A stretch of DNA of 64,000 bases, taken from assembly GCF_025148285.1 (NCBI RefSeq), contig NZ_CP102268.1, forward strand, positions 2,583,001-2,647,000. The letters are read 5' to 3'. Below, in pieces: positions 7,840-15,789 of this stretch. The notes below the pieces were generated by a model. That model ran no database searches. It was not told the DNA's origin and saw only the letters and a program-made list of their open reading frames with translations. Made by a program: the position numbers and the translations under genes. Positions within the stretch are counted from its first letter, which is position 1; every line of letters starts with the position of its first letter. The DNA comes from Marvinbryantia formatexigens DSM 14469. Its GTDB lineage: Bacteria; Bacillota; Clostridia; Lachnospirales; Lachnospiraceae.

Positions 7840-9360
7840 ATGATGGAATATAGTATGGAAATGAAACAGAAGTACCTGGGAATCCCGGTTTATGCAGAGG
7901 AACAGGAGGAAATGCTGGAGATTTTTGACGGCGGGGAGAAAATATTTGAATTCCAGGTGCCGGTATGCCAGGACGGAACGGGCAGAAAATGTGATTATTA
8001 CAGCTATCTGAATATAGAGAAATACCGCGGGCGCACCCTGGTTCTGCGGGGAAATCTGCCGGAAGGATTTTTCGGGGAGATCTGCCAGACGGACAGCTAT
8101 GCGCAGGAGCCGCTGACAAGACCGCTGATTCATTTTACGGCGCAGAGAGGCTGGATCAACGACCCGAACGGTCTGGTGTATCACAACGGCAGATATCATC
8201 TGTTTTTCCAGTACAATCCGATGAATACGCGCTGGCAGAATATGTCGTGGGGACATGCCATTGGTAAGGATCTGCTGCATTTTGAGCAGGTGGAGGATGC
8301 GCTCTATCCGGATGAGCACGGTACGATGTATTCGGGCTGCGGGCTTGTCAACGAGCGGGGAATGCTGAATCTGCCGAAGAATGCGCTGCTGTTTTATTAC
8401 ACGGCGGCAGGCGGCATGAATGAGTGGAGCAAAGGAAAAGAATTTACCCAGCGGATTGCTTACAGCACAGACGAGGGGGAGACGCTGGTAAAGCTTCCTG
8501 AGGAAGCTGTCGGCGTGATTGAGCAGGACAGCCGGGACCCGAAAATTTTCTGGCATGAGGAGACGCAGGCGTACATTATGGTACTGTGGCTCTGCGGGAA
8601 TAAGTTTGGCTTTCTGCGCTCAGAAAACCTGAAGGAATGGAACATGACGGACAGCATCGAGCTTGCTGAGGCGTGGGAGTGCCCCGACCTGTTCTGCCTG
8701 GAATGCGGCGGCGAGCCTGTCTGGGTGTTTATGAGCGCGGACGGATTCTATTATCTGGGGCAGTTTGACGGCTATCATTTCCGGACGGACGGCGTGCAGA
8801 AAAAAGCGTATATCACCGGTCTGCCCTATGCGGCGCAGACCTACAGCGGGACGGCGGACCGCATCATCAGTGTGCCCTGGCTGCGCACGCACAATGCAGG
8901 AAAACTTTATACCGGCATGATGGGGCTTCCGCGGGAGCTGCATCTTGAAAAGCGCGGGGAGGATATCCGGCTTGCGCTGCTTCCGGTGCGCGAATATGAA
9001 GAAACAAAAGAGACGGCGGCGGAATTTGCGCTCGGCGGGGAGGGCTTTTCTCTGGAAACTGCAGAGGACGCGGTGACGGAGATCGTTCTGGAGCCGTCGG
9101 AATGTAAAAATATTTCCATGAAATTCTTCCATCAGGAGCTGGCTATCCGGGACAGAATGATTTTCTGCAAAGAGGAGCGGACATCGCTGCCGGAGGAGAT
9201 TAAGGATATTCATATCCTGATTGACCGGGGAGTTCTGGAAATTTATGCGAATAACGGGACGCTGAACGTTTATTATGAAACGGATTCGGATGTCCTCAGA
9301 GGGAAAATTGAAATTAAGGGCGGAAAGGGGACGGGCAAAATCTGTACCTGGAAGCCGTAA
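7840..9360 (+). CDS. Glycoside hydrolase family 32 (sucrose/fructan hydrolase)
   Basis: A 506-residue enzyme that cleaves beta-fructosidic bonds in sucrose, kestose or raffinose-type sugars. The three GH32 signatures are intact: WINDPN with the nucleophile Asp108, SRDP (Asp233 region, transition-state stabiliser) and ECPD with the acid/base Glu280. Residues 1-100 form an N-terminal module before the five-blade propeller; the C-terminal beta sandwich includes IHILIDRGVLEIYANNG. There is no signal peptide, so it acts in the cytoplasm on imported sugar. GGAGG at 7830-7834 selects the start at 7840 or 7843; longer upstream frames would run through the promoter. It is followed closely by a GH13 and a GH36 gene. 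Confidence 0.93.
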   Translation: MMEYSMEMKQKYLGIPVYAEEQEEMLEIFDGGEKIFEFQVPVCQDGTGRKCDYYSYLNIEKYRGRTLVLRGNLPEGFFGEICQTDSYAQEPLTRPLIHFTAQRGWINDPNGLVYHNGRYHLFFQYNPMNTRWQNMSWGHAIGKDLLHFEQVEDALYPDEHGTMYSGCGLVNERGMLNLPKNALLFYYTAAGGMNEWSKGKEFTQRIAYSTDEGETLVKLPEEAVGVIEQDSRDPKIFWHEETQAYIMVLWLCGNKFGFLRSENLKEWNMTDSIELAEAWECPDLFCLECGGEPVWVFMSADGFYYLGQFDGYHFRTDGVQKKAYITGLPYAAQTYSGTADRIISVPWLRTHNAGKLYTGMMGLPRELHLEKRGEDIRLALLPVREYEETKETAAEFALGGEGFSLETAEDAVTEIVLEPSECKNISMKFFHQELAIRDRMIFCKEERTSLPEEIKDIHILIDRGVLEIYANNGTLNVYYETDSDVLRGKIEIKGGKGTGKICTWKP

Positions 9361-9370
9361 GGAGGAGACC

Positions 9371-11239
9371 ATGCAGACGCAGAAGGAGAAAAAAGGACAG
9401 GGCTTTGAGGAAGCGGAGTATCAGAAACGCTTTCAGAGGCATCTGGATGAGCTGAAGTGGCTCTATATGGAATTATATCAGAACGACTGGATGTTTGACG
9501 AGCTGTGCGGACAGATGCAGCGGTTTTACCGGGAGCGGCGCGAGGGTCTGAAGGAAATGGACCGCAGGCGCGAGAAAAATCCGGAATGGTTTAAACAAAA
9601 TGACATGATGGGCATGATGCTGTACGTGGATAATTTTGCCGGCAATCTGCAGGGCGTGCGCGGAAAGCTTGATTATCTGAAGGAATGCGGCGTAAACTAT
9701 CTTCATCTGATGCCGCTGCTGGAGAGCCCGAAGGGACGCTCGGACGGCGGTTACGCGGTAGCGGATTTCCGGAAGGTGCAGCCGGAGCTGGGCACGATGG
9801 AGGACCTCGAAGAGGTGGCGGATGCCTGCCATGAGAAAAAGATGAGTGTATGTATGGATTTTGTGATGAACCATACGTCTGAGGACCATGAATGGGCAGT
9901 GCGCGCGCGCCGGGGCGAGGGCGAGTACATGAGCCGCTATTTCTTCTTTGACAATTATGATATACCGGCGCAGTATGAGCGGACGGTGCCGCAGGTATTT
10001 CCGACAACGGCGCCCGGCAACTTTACTTATCTGCCGGAAATCGGTCACTATGTTATGACAACCTTTTACCCGTATCAGTGGGATCTGAATTACCGCAATC
10101 CGCGGGTCTTCAACGAAATGATGTACAATTTCCTGTTTTTTGCCAATGTGGGAATTGACGTGATTCGCATCGATGCGGTACCGTATATCTGGAAACAGCT
10201 TGGCACGGACTGCCGCAATCTTCCGCAGGTCCACACCATTGTGCGCATGATGCGCATGATCGGCGAGATCGTCTGCCCCGGTGTCGTATTGCTGGGCGAG
10301 GTGGTGATGGAGCCGTCCAAGGTGGCTCCGTATTTTGGAACGGTGGAGAAGCCGGAATGCCACATGCTGTATAACGTGACGACGATGGCGACGATGTGGA
10401 ATTCGCTGGCGACCAGGGATACCCGTCTTTTGAAACGGCAGATGGATATTCTGGCAGGTTTGCCGAAGGAATATGTATTTCTGAATTATCTCCGCTGTCA
10501 TGATGACATTGGCTGGGGACTGGATTATGCAACGCTGCAGTGGTGGGGCATGGAGGAGCGGTCCCACAAGCAGTATATCAATGACTTTTTCACCGGAAAG
10601 GCGGCGGGCAGCTACAGCCGCGGCGAGCTTTATAATGCGGATCCGGTGACGGGGGACGCCCGCTTCTGCGGAACGGCGGCTTCCATGTGCGGTGTGGAGA
10701 AGGCGGGCTTCGAGCAGGATGATGAGCAGATGACGTATGCAATCCAGCGGGATTTGATGCTTCATGCGTTTATGTTTACGCAGTCCGGCATTCCGATGCT
10801 CTATAGCGGCGACGAGGTGGGGCAGACGAATGATTACGCATACAGGGATGTCCCGGAAAAAGCGCCGGATTCCCGTTACGTTCACCGCGGAAAATTCCGT
10901 TGGGAGCTGGTGGAAGAGATAAAGCAGCCTGGCACGGTCTCGGAGCGGATTTTCCACGGCCTGCAAAAGCTGGAAAAAATCCGCGCGAACGAAAAGGTAT
11001 TTACCTCAACGGCAGAGTTTTATACGCTGGAGACCGGCGAGCAGGCGATAATTGGCATCGTGCGCAGGTATGAGGGAGAGAAGCTGATAGGGCTTTTTAA
11101 CTTCAGCGAATTTGAAAAGACCGCCTGGATTGAAGAGACGGACGGGGAATACAAAGATTTGGTTACCGGGAAGAATATGACGGCATCGGCGGTGAAGGTG
11201 CCCGGAAACGGATTCTTCTGGCTGAAAAGAGTAAAATGA
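9371..11239 (+). CDS. GH13 amylosucrase-like / sucrose-acting enzyme
   Basis: A 622-residue GH13 protein resembling subfamily 4 (amylosucrase and sucrose hydrolase; known members are about 640 residues). Features: a helical N-terminal domain, region I DFVMNHTSEDHEWA, a nucleophile Asp268 in IRIDAVPYIWKQLGT, acid/base Glu310 in LLGEVVMEPSKV, and stabiliser Asp378 in LRCHDDIGWG. TTFYPYQWDLNYRNP is a hallmark of the sucrose-specific branch. No signal peptide, so cytosolic. It would transfer glucose from sucrose to water, glucan or another acceptor, releasing fructose. GGAGGAG stands just before the ATG at 9371; the longer upstream frame overlaps GH32. Hydrolase and glucan-forming members cannot be separated by eye. 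Confidence 0.85.
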   Translation: MQTQKEKKGQGFEEAEYQKRFQRHLDELKWLYMELYQNDWMFDELCGQMQRFYRERREGLKEMDRRREKNPEWFKQNDMMGMMLYVDNFAGNLQGVRGKLDYLKECGVNYLHLMPLLESPKGRSDGGYAVADFRKVQPELGTMEDLEEVADACHEKKMSVCMDFVMNHTSEDHEWAVRARRGEGEYMSRYFFFDNYDIPAQYERTVPQVFPTTAPGNFTYLPEIGHYVMTTFYPYQWDLNYRNPRVFNEMMYNFLFFANVGIDVIRIDAVPYIWKQLGTDCRNLPQVHTIVRMMRMIGEIVCPGVVLLGEVVMEPSKVAPYFGTVEKPECHMLYNVTTMATMWNSLATRDTRLLKRQMDILAGLPKEYVFLNYLRCHDDIGWGLDYATLQWWGMEERSHKQYINDFFTGKAAGSYSRGELYNADPVTGDARFCGTAASMCGVEKAGFEQDDEQMTYAIQRDLMLHAFMFTQSGIPMLYSGDEVGQTNDYAYRDVPEKAPDSRYVHRGKFRWELVEEIKQPGTVSERIFHGLQKLEKIRANEKVFTSTAEFYTLETGEQAIIGIVRRYEGEKLIGLFNFSEFEKTAWIEETDGEYKDLVTGKNMTASAVKVPGNGFFWLKRVK

Positions 11240-11257
11240 TAAGGAGAGGCATAGCAA

Positions 11258-13444
11258 ATGGCTATTTTATATAATGAGCAGGCAAAAACATTTACGCTCC
11301 AGACGGCAAAGAGCACCTATCAGATAAAGGTGGATGAGCACGGCGTGCTGCTGCACACGTATTATGGCGCGCCCGCCGGTGAAAGTGATTTTTCTTATCT
11401 GATCGTTCCGGAGGACCACGGTTTTTCCGGGCAGCCGGGCGATGTAAATGACCGTACCTACTCGATGGATTATTATCCGCTGGAGTATGCGGTTTACGGG
11501 AACGGCGACTTTCGCGTCCCGGCGATGAAAGCGGGCAGAGCGGGAGCTGTTCCGGCTCTGGATCTGCGCTATGTCTCGCATCAGATTTATGATGGAAAAT
11601 ACGCGCTGCCTGAGCTTCCGGCGATGTTTGCCGGGCAGGAGAGCGATGTGCAGACACTGGAGATCACGCTGAAGGATTTATATGAAGAGATTTATGTAAA
11701 GCTTTTTTACGGGGTGTTTGCAGAGAAAAATGTGATTACCCGCGCGGCGGCGGTGGAAAACCGGGGCACATCTACGGTGGAGCTTGGGCGCATGATGAGC
11801 ATGTCAATGGATTTTCCGGACGAAGAGCTGGAGCTGCTGCATTTTTACGGAAAGCACGCGGGAGAGCGGCAGGCGGAACGCAGAGCGCTTCCTCACGGCA
11901 TTACGGAAATTAGCAGCGGACGCGGAACGTCCAGCCACCAGCACAATCCGTTTGTGATTCTCTGTGAGAAGGGCGCGACGGAGGATGCCGGCGGCTGCTA
12001 TGGAGTTTCGCTTTTATACAGCGGCTGCTTCCGCATTCAGATGGAGCGCGATCAGTTTGACAGCCTGCGCCTGGTATGCGGTCTTTCCGATGACGAATTT
12101 TCCTGGACGCTGCAGCCGCAGGAGTGCTTTTATACGCCGGAGGCAGCGCTTTCCTACACGCCGGATGGTCTGACAGATCTGTCGCAGTGTCTGCAGCGGG
12201 CTTATTTCGACTGTCTGATACGCAGCCCGTGGAAAAACAAAAAGCGCCCGGCTCTGGTAAACAACTGGGAAGCGACATACTTTGATTTTAACGCGGAAAA
12301 GCTGCTGGCGATCGCACGGCAGGCGGCGGACCTCGGACTGGACATGATGGTGCTGGACGACGGCTGGTTCGGAAAGCGCGACGACGACAATTCCGGGCTT
12401 GGCGACTGGTATGTGAATGAAAAGAAGCTGGGCTGCAGCCTGAGAGAGCTTGTGGAGGAAATAAAGAAGCTGGGACTGAAATTCGGTATCTGGATAGAGC
12501 CAGAGATGGTTTCCGAGGACAGCGACCTCTACCGCGCGCATCCGGAATGGGCGCTGACGATTCCGGGAAGGCAGCCGGGACGCGGCAGAAACCAGCTTGC
12601 GCTGGATCTGTCAAACCGGGAGGTGCTGGAATATCTGAAGGGCTGTATCGACCGGGTGATGCAGAGCGCGGATATTTCCTATATAAAATGGGATATCAAC
12701 CGCTGCATTGACAATATTTACAGCAATGCAAACCCGCAGCTTTCCCAGGGAGCGATCCGCCATCTTTATGTGCTGGGGCTGTACGAGCTGCAGGAATATT
12801 TGATTACGCGATACCCGGACGTTCTTCTGGAGGGCTGCAACGGGGGCGGCGGAAGATTTGACGCCGGAATGCTTTACTACGCCCCGCAGATTTGGTGCAG
12901 TGACAATACGGATGCAATCGAGCGTCTGCGGATACACTATGGAACCTCCTTTGGCTACCCGATGTCGGCGGTTGCCGCTCATGTGTCGGTATGCCCGAAC
13001 CATCAGAACGGACGCGTCACGCCGTTTCAGACGCGTGGAATCTGTGCGATGCAGGGGTCGTTCGGCTATGAGCTGGATCTAAGCCTGCTGTCTGAGGAGG
13101 ATAAACAGGAGGCGCGCAGACAGATTGAATTATATAACAAATACAGCGCGCTGTTTCAGCAGGGGAATTACTACCGCCTGAGCTCGCCGTTTGAAAACCG
13201 TGATTTCACCGCATGGAGCTATGTGTCGCAGGATAAAACGTGCGCCTCGCTGAGCGTGGTATTTACGGATTTACATGCAAACCCGAAGCCGCTGCGCGTA
13301 AAGTGGAAGGGACTGTTAAAAGATGCGCTTTATGAGGTCGGCAAAGAAACATACACTGGCGCGGCGCTCATGCAGGGCGGGCTGGTGCTGCCGAAACCGC
13401 GGTGCAACTACGATTCCTATATGATATGCATTGAGAAAAAATGA
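11258..13444 (+). CDS. Alpha-galactosidase, GH36
   Basis: A 728-residue enzyme, the classical length for bacterial GH36 homologues of RafA/AgaA. It removes alpha-1,6-galactose from raffinose, stachyose and melibiose. Domain order: N-terminal beta supersandwich to about residue 330, then a TIM barrel with VLDDGWFGKRDDDNSGLGDW, the nucleophile Asp479 in YIKWDINR and the acid/base Asp549 in CSDNTDAIER, then a short C-terminal beta domain. Without a signal peptide it is cytoplasmic. It follows GH32 and GH13 genes by 18 bases, so one transcript could convert raffinose to galactose, fructose and glucose. A stem-loop terminator follows. Confidence 0.95.
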   Translation: MAILYNEQAKTFTLQTAKSTYQIKVDEHGVLLHTYYGAPAGESDFSYLIVPEDHGFSGQPGDVNDRTYSMDYYPLEYAVYGNGDFRVPAMKAGRAGAVPALDLRYVSHQIYDGKYALPELPAMFAGQESDVQTLEITLKDLYEEIYVKLFYGVFAEKNVITRAAAVENRGTSTVELGRMMSMSMDFPDEELELLHFYGKHAGERQAERRALPHGITEISSGRGTSSHQHNPFVILCEKGATEDAGGCYGVSLLYSGCFRIQMERDQFDSLRLVCGLSDDEFSWTLQPQECFYTPEAALSYTPDGLTDLSQCLQRAYFDCLIRSPWKNKKRPALVNNWEATYFDFNAEKLLAIARQAADLGLDMMVLDDGWFGKRDDDNSGLGDWYVNEKKLGCSLRELVEEIKKLGLKFGIWIEPEMVSEDSDLYRAHPEWALTIPGRQPGRGRNQLALDLSNREVLEYLKGCIDRVMQSADISYIKWDINRCIDNIYSNANPQLSQGAIRHLYVLGLYELQEYLITRYPDVLLEGCNGGGGRFDAGMLYYAPQIWCSDNTDAIERLRIHYGTSFGYPMSAVAAHVSVCPNHQNGRVTPFQTRGICAMQGSFGYELDLSLLSEEDKQEARRQIELYNKYSALFQQGNYYRLSSPFENRDFTAWSYVSQDKTCASLSVVFTDLHANPKPLRVKWKGLLKDALYEVGKETYTGAALMQGGLVLPKPRCNYDSYMICIEKK

Positions 13445-13489
13445 ATATGCTGCCAGTCCTGCGTGGTGCTGCGGGTGAAGCGGGCATGA

Positions 13490-13517
13490 AATAAGATCCG
13501 GGGTGCCGGGTCTTATT
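13490..13517 (+). terminator. Terminator after the alpha-galactosidase gene
   Basis: A 12-base stem (13490-13501 with 13506-13517, one G-U pair) and a GGTG loop, ending in TTATTTTA. It closes the glycosidase transcript and is followed within a few bases by a form A hairpin repeat. Confidence 0.8.
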
Positions 13518-13522
13518 TTAAT

Positions 13523-13562
13523 TGCCATGCATACGACAAAAACGTCCGGTGGACGTTTTTTG
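13523..13562 (+). repeat. Dispersed hairpin repeat, form A
   Basis: Starts ATTGCCATGCATACGAC and forms a perfect ten-base hairpin AAAAACGTCC GGT GGACGTTTTT (13538-13560). The T-rich end lets it act as an extra terminator. Similar copies are at 20459-20499 and 30976-31012. Confidence 0.75.
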
Positions 13563-13598
13563 GTGAACAAAAATATTCATCCGGATGGAAACGGGAGA

Positions 13599-13628
13599 TT
13601 GACATTGCCGGTATTTCGGGCATAATAA
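13599..13628 (+). promoter_or_regulatory. Promoter of the TetR gene
   Basis: -35 TTGACA at 13599-13604, 18-base spacer, -10 TAATAA at 13623-13628 (or ATAATA with a 17-base spacer). It lies about 17 bases before the first possible start codon, so the leader is very short. Confidence 0.65.
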
Positions 13629-13644
13629 AAATGTAAGAAAAAGA

Positions 13645-14244
13645 ATGGACGGGTATATTATGCGAAAGACACAGACGAGAAATACAAAGGGAAAAATTAT
13701 CGCGGCGGCGTGGAAGCTGTTTTATGAGCAGGGTTATGAGGACACTACGGTTGATGAAATCATCCGTGCGGCACAGACCTCAAAAGGCTCCTTCTATCAT
13801 TACTTCAGCGGCAAGGACGCGCTTCTGAGCACGCTGGCATATCTGTTTGATGAAAAATATGAGGAGCTGCTCGGTGAAATGGATGAATCTATGGGCAGCT
13901 TCGAAAAGCTGATTTATTTAAACAATGAATTGTTTACGATGATCGAGGACAGTATTTCCATTGATTTGCTCGCGCGCCTCTTGTCCACGCAGCTCATCAC
14001 GCGCGGGGAAAAGTCGCTGCTGGACCGCAACCGCCTGTATTACCGCCTGCTCCGCCAGATAATATCCGAAGGGCAGGAGAAGGGGGAGCTGCGCGCCGAT
14101 GTTTCCGTGGGCGAAATTGTAAAAATCTATGCGCTCTGCGAGCGCTCCTTTCTCTACGACTGGTGCATATCGGGCGGCGAATACTCCCTGCGCAGCTACT
14201 CCCAGCGTATGCTGCCGATGCTGCTGGCGGATTTCCGCTTGTAA
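13645..14244 (+). CDS. TetR/AcrR family transcriptional regulator
   Basis: A 199-residue one-component repressor. Residues 12-60 form the TetR helix-turn-helix: KIIAAAWKLFYEQGYEDTTV, then EIIRAAQTSKGSFYHYFSGKDALL, a near-consensus recognition helix. The rest is an all-helical ligand domain with no clear similarity that I can name. The start is 13645 or 13660 (MRKTQTRN); neither has a strong ribosome site, and 13660 gives the more usual TetR N terminus. Its own promoter precedes it. No divergent or co-transcribed target is adjacent: upstream is the end of the sugar operon and downstream a nuclease-like gene, so the regulon is unknown. Confidence 0.9.
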   Translation: MDGYIMRKTQTRNTKGKIIAAAWKLFYEQGYEDTTVDEIIRAAQTSKGSFYHYFSGKDALLSTLAYLFDEKYEELLGEMDESMGSFEKLIYLNNELFTMIEDSISIDLLARLLSTQLITRGEKSLLDRNRLYYRLLRQIISEGQEKGELRADVSVGEIVKIYALCERSFLYDWCISGGEYSLRSYSQRMLPMLLADFRL

Positions 14245-14253
14245 ACCGGGACG

Positions 14254-14319
14254 GGATGCGGAGACAATCTGCATAAGGCGGCGGACCAGACTTGCCGCAG
14301 AAAGCTGATGTTTAAATGA
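14254..14319 (+). pseudogene. Remnant of an RGE-repeat nuclease-like C terminus
   Basis: Directly after the TetR stop, and in the same frame, the DNA encodes DNLHKAADQTCRRKLM and then a stop. This closely resembles EDLQRAAEDQTYRRKLM near the end of the intact gene at 14629-15561 (bases 15478-15528), with high identity at DNA level including AGAAAGCTGATG. Nothing of the 5' part of such a gene survives. It is best read as the tail of a decayed second copy, or as a recombination scar from duplication of this element. The remaining gap to 14459 shows no gene. Confidence 0.65.
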
Positions 14320-14459
14320 ATTTGCGAAGCTTACTGTGAACGGAGTAAACAGAAATAGGACCTGGGATACCGGAAGTTTATTTGGTATGTTTCCGGATAT
14401 TGTTCTTCATAATCAATAAGAGAAATGAAAATGAATATTTATAGGACTATAAAATATAA

Positions 14460-14488
14460 TTGACATTTCAAATGAAATATGATATCAT
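14460..14488 (+). promoter_or_regulatory. Promoter of the nuclease-like gene
   Basis: -35 TTGACA at 14460-14465, 17-base spacer, -10 TATCAT at 14483-14488. It implies a leader of about 130 bases before the gene at 14629; that leader has no clear riboswitch or strong hairpin. Confidence 0.7.
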
Positions 14489-14628
14489 CAAAATACCTCT
14501 AAAACATTTGTAACAGTTCTGGCATCTCGCCATTATTACAGGAATGAACAGACAGCTATGGGGGATGCAGGAACGCAGAACAGAAGCGTGCCGCCCTCAG
14601 AAAAACAGAGACGAAAGGGAGCGCGTAA

Positions 14629-15561
14629 ATGGGACGGAAGAGAGCGCTGCAGTGGCACCCGGCTTTTTTCGCTGCGTTGAGAGCAATGGAGGAGAAAAAG
14701 CAGTGCGGTCTGCAGATACAAAGGGAATATAATCTGGGGACGAAACCCAGGCAGATCGATGTTCTGATTACGAAGAATAATCCGGAAAATGAAGCGCGAA
14801 GTGGCATCGGAAGGATTTTCAGAAAACATAATATAGTAGAGTATAAGGGACCGTCAGATAAATTAAATTGTAACGACTTTTATAAGGTATGCGGCTATGC
14901 GTGCTTTTATATAGGGGATGCGCGGCGGGTACTGGAAATTGACCCGGCTGAGGTTACGCTTACCTTCGTGTGCAGCAGTTATCCGGTGAAGCTGGTACGT
15001 CACCTGGCAAAACAGTATGGTATCCGGGTGAAAAAAGAGGAAGCGGGAATTTATTATTTAAAGGGGAGCTGTTTTCCGGCACAGATTATTGTCAGCCGCA
15101 GGCTGAATCCGGAAAAGTATCTGTGGCTGTATGCACTTCGCAGTGATTTGGATGCCGGTGAGCTTAAAATGGTCCTTGGAGATTACGAAAAACACCGGGA
15201 ATCAGTGGATTACCAGTCGATGATGGATATTATCATCCGGGCAAACCGGGAGAGAATGAAGGAGGACGAAATGTGTGAGGCGCTGAAGGAATTATACGAG
15301 GAAATATATGCGGAAAAACTGGAAGAGGAATTTGCGGCAAGGGAAAAGCTTGGCGAAGAACGCGGAGAAAAGCGTGGAGAGAGGCGCGGAGAAAAGCGTG
15401 GTGAGAGGCGCGGAATCAGGCGCGGCGAAATGATTATGGGCAATCTGGTAAGTGTTTTACTGGAGAGCGGACGCACAGAGGATTTGCAGAGGGCGGCGGA
15501 GGATCAGACTTACCGCAGAAAGCTGATGAAGGAGCTTGGAATATCAGGAAGGCGGTCTTAG
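14629..15561 (+). CDS. PD-(D/E)XK nuclease-like protein with RGE repeat region
   Basis: A 310-residue protein of a family common in Lachnospiraceae and related to Rpn/PDDEXK putative transposases. The N-terminal 100 residues carry the nuclease pattern: Asp in KPRQIDVLITK, then Glu-X-Lys in HNIVEYKGP about 40 residues later. A helical middle is followed by a highly charged stretch of GEKRGERR repeats (about residues 241-265), encoded by two 24-base tandem copies (15364-15387 and 15388-15411, one mismatch) plus a half copy. The C terminus is a short helix EDLQRAAEDQTYRRKLMKEL. Function is unknown; DNA cleavage is inferred from the motif. A fragment of a second copy lies 310 bases upstream. Confidence 0.75.
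   Translation: MGRKRALQWHPAFFAALRAMEEKKQCGLQIQREYNLGTKPRQIDVLITKNNPENEARSGIGRIFRKHNIVEYKGPSDKLNCNDFYKVCGYACFYIGDARRVLEIDPAEVTLTFVCSSYPVKLVRHLAKQYGIRVKKEEAGIYYLKGSCFPAQIIVSRRLNPEKYLWLYALRSDLDAGELKMVLGDYEKHRESVDYQSMMDIIIRANRERMKEDEMCEALKELYEEIYAEKLEEEFAAREKLGEERGEKRGERRGEKRGERRGIRRGEMIMGNLVSVLLESGRTEDLQRAAEDQTYRRKLMKELGISGRRS
15364..15423 (+). repeat. 24-base in-frame tandem repeat
   Basis: Two 24-base units with one difference and a third half unit encode the RGEKRGER stretch. Because the unit is a multiple of three, copy-number slippage would change protein length in steps of eight residues without breaking the frame. Confidence 0.85.
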
Positions 15562-15711
15562 AAAATGGTTCTGATAATGTTGTACTACAAAAAATACAAT
15601 AACGTATAAGAAATATTTTTTATTTCGTCTGGTCAAAAAACACTTTAAATAAAAGAAAAAATAAAGATAATATGAAAAATAGTATAGAATTTGGTCTGAA
15701 CTTCGTTCTGC

Positions 15712-15740
15712 TTGCGGTACAGAAGCCGCTGTGTTATACT
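15712..15740 (+). promoter_or_regulatory. Promoter of putP
   Basis: -35 TTGCGG at 15712-15717, 17-base spacer, -10 TATACT at 15735-15740, about 50 bases before the putP start. Confidence 0.65.
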
Positions 15741-15789
15741 TTCAGAATACGAGCTGCCGGGCACGGCGGTCTGAGGGAGGAGAACGATT

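Noticed and set aside
9473-10966. A 497-codon minus-strand frame.
   Set aside because: Antisense to the GH13 gene with conserved catalytic residues; no family resemblance.
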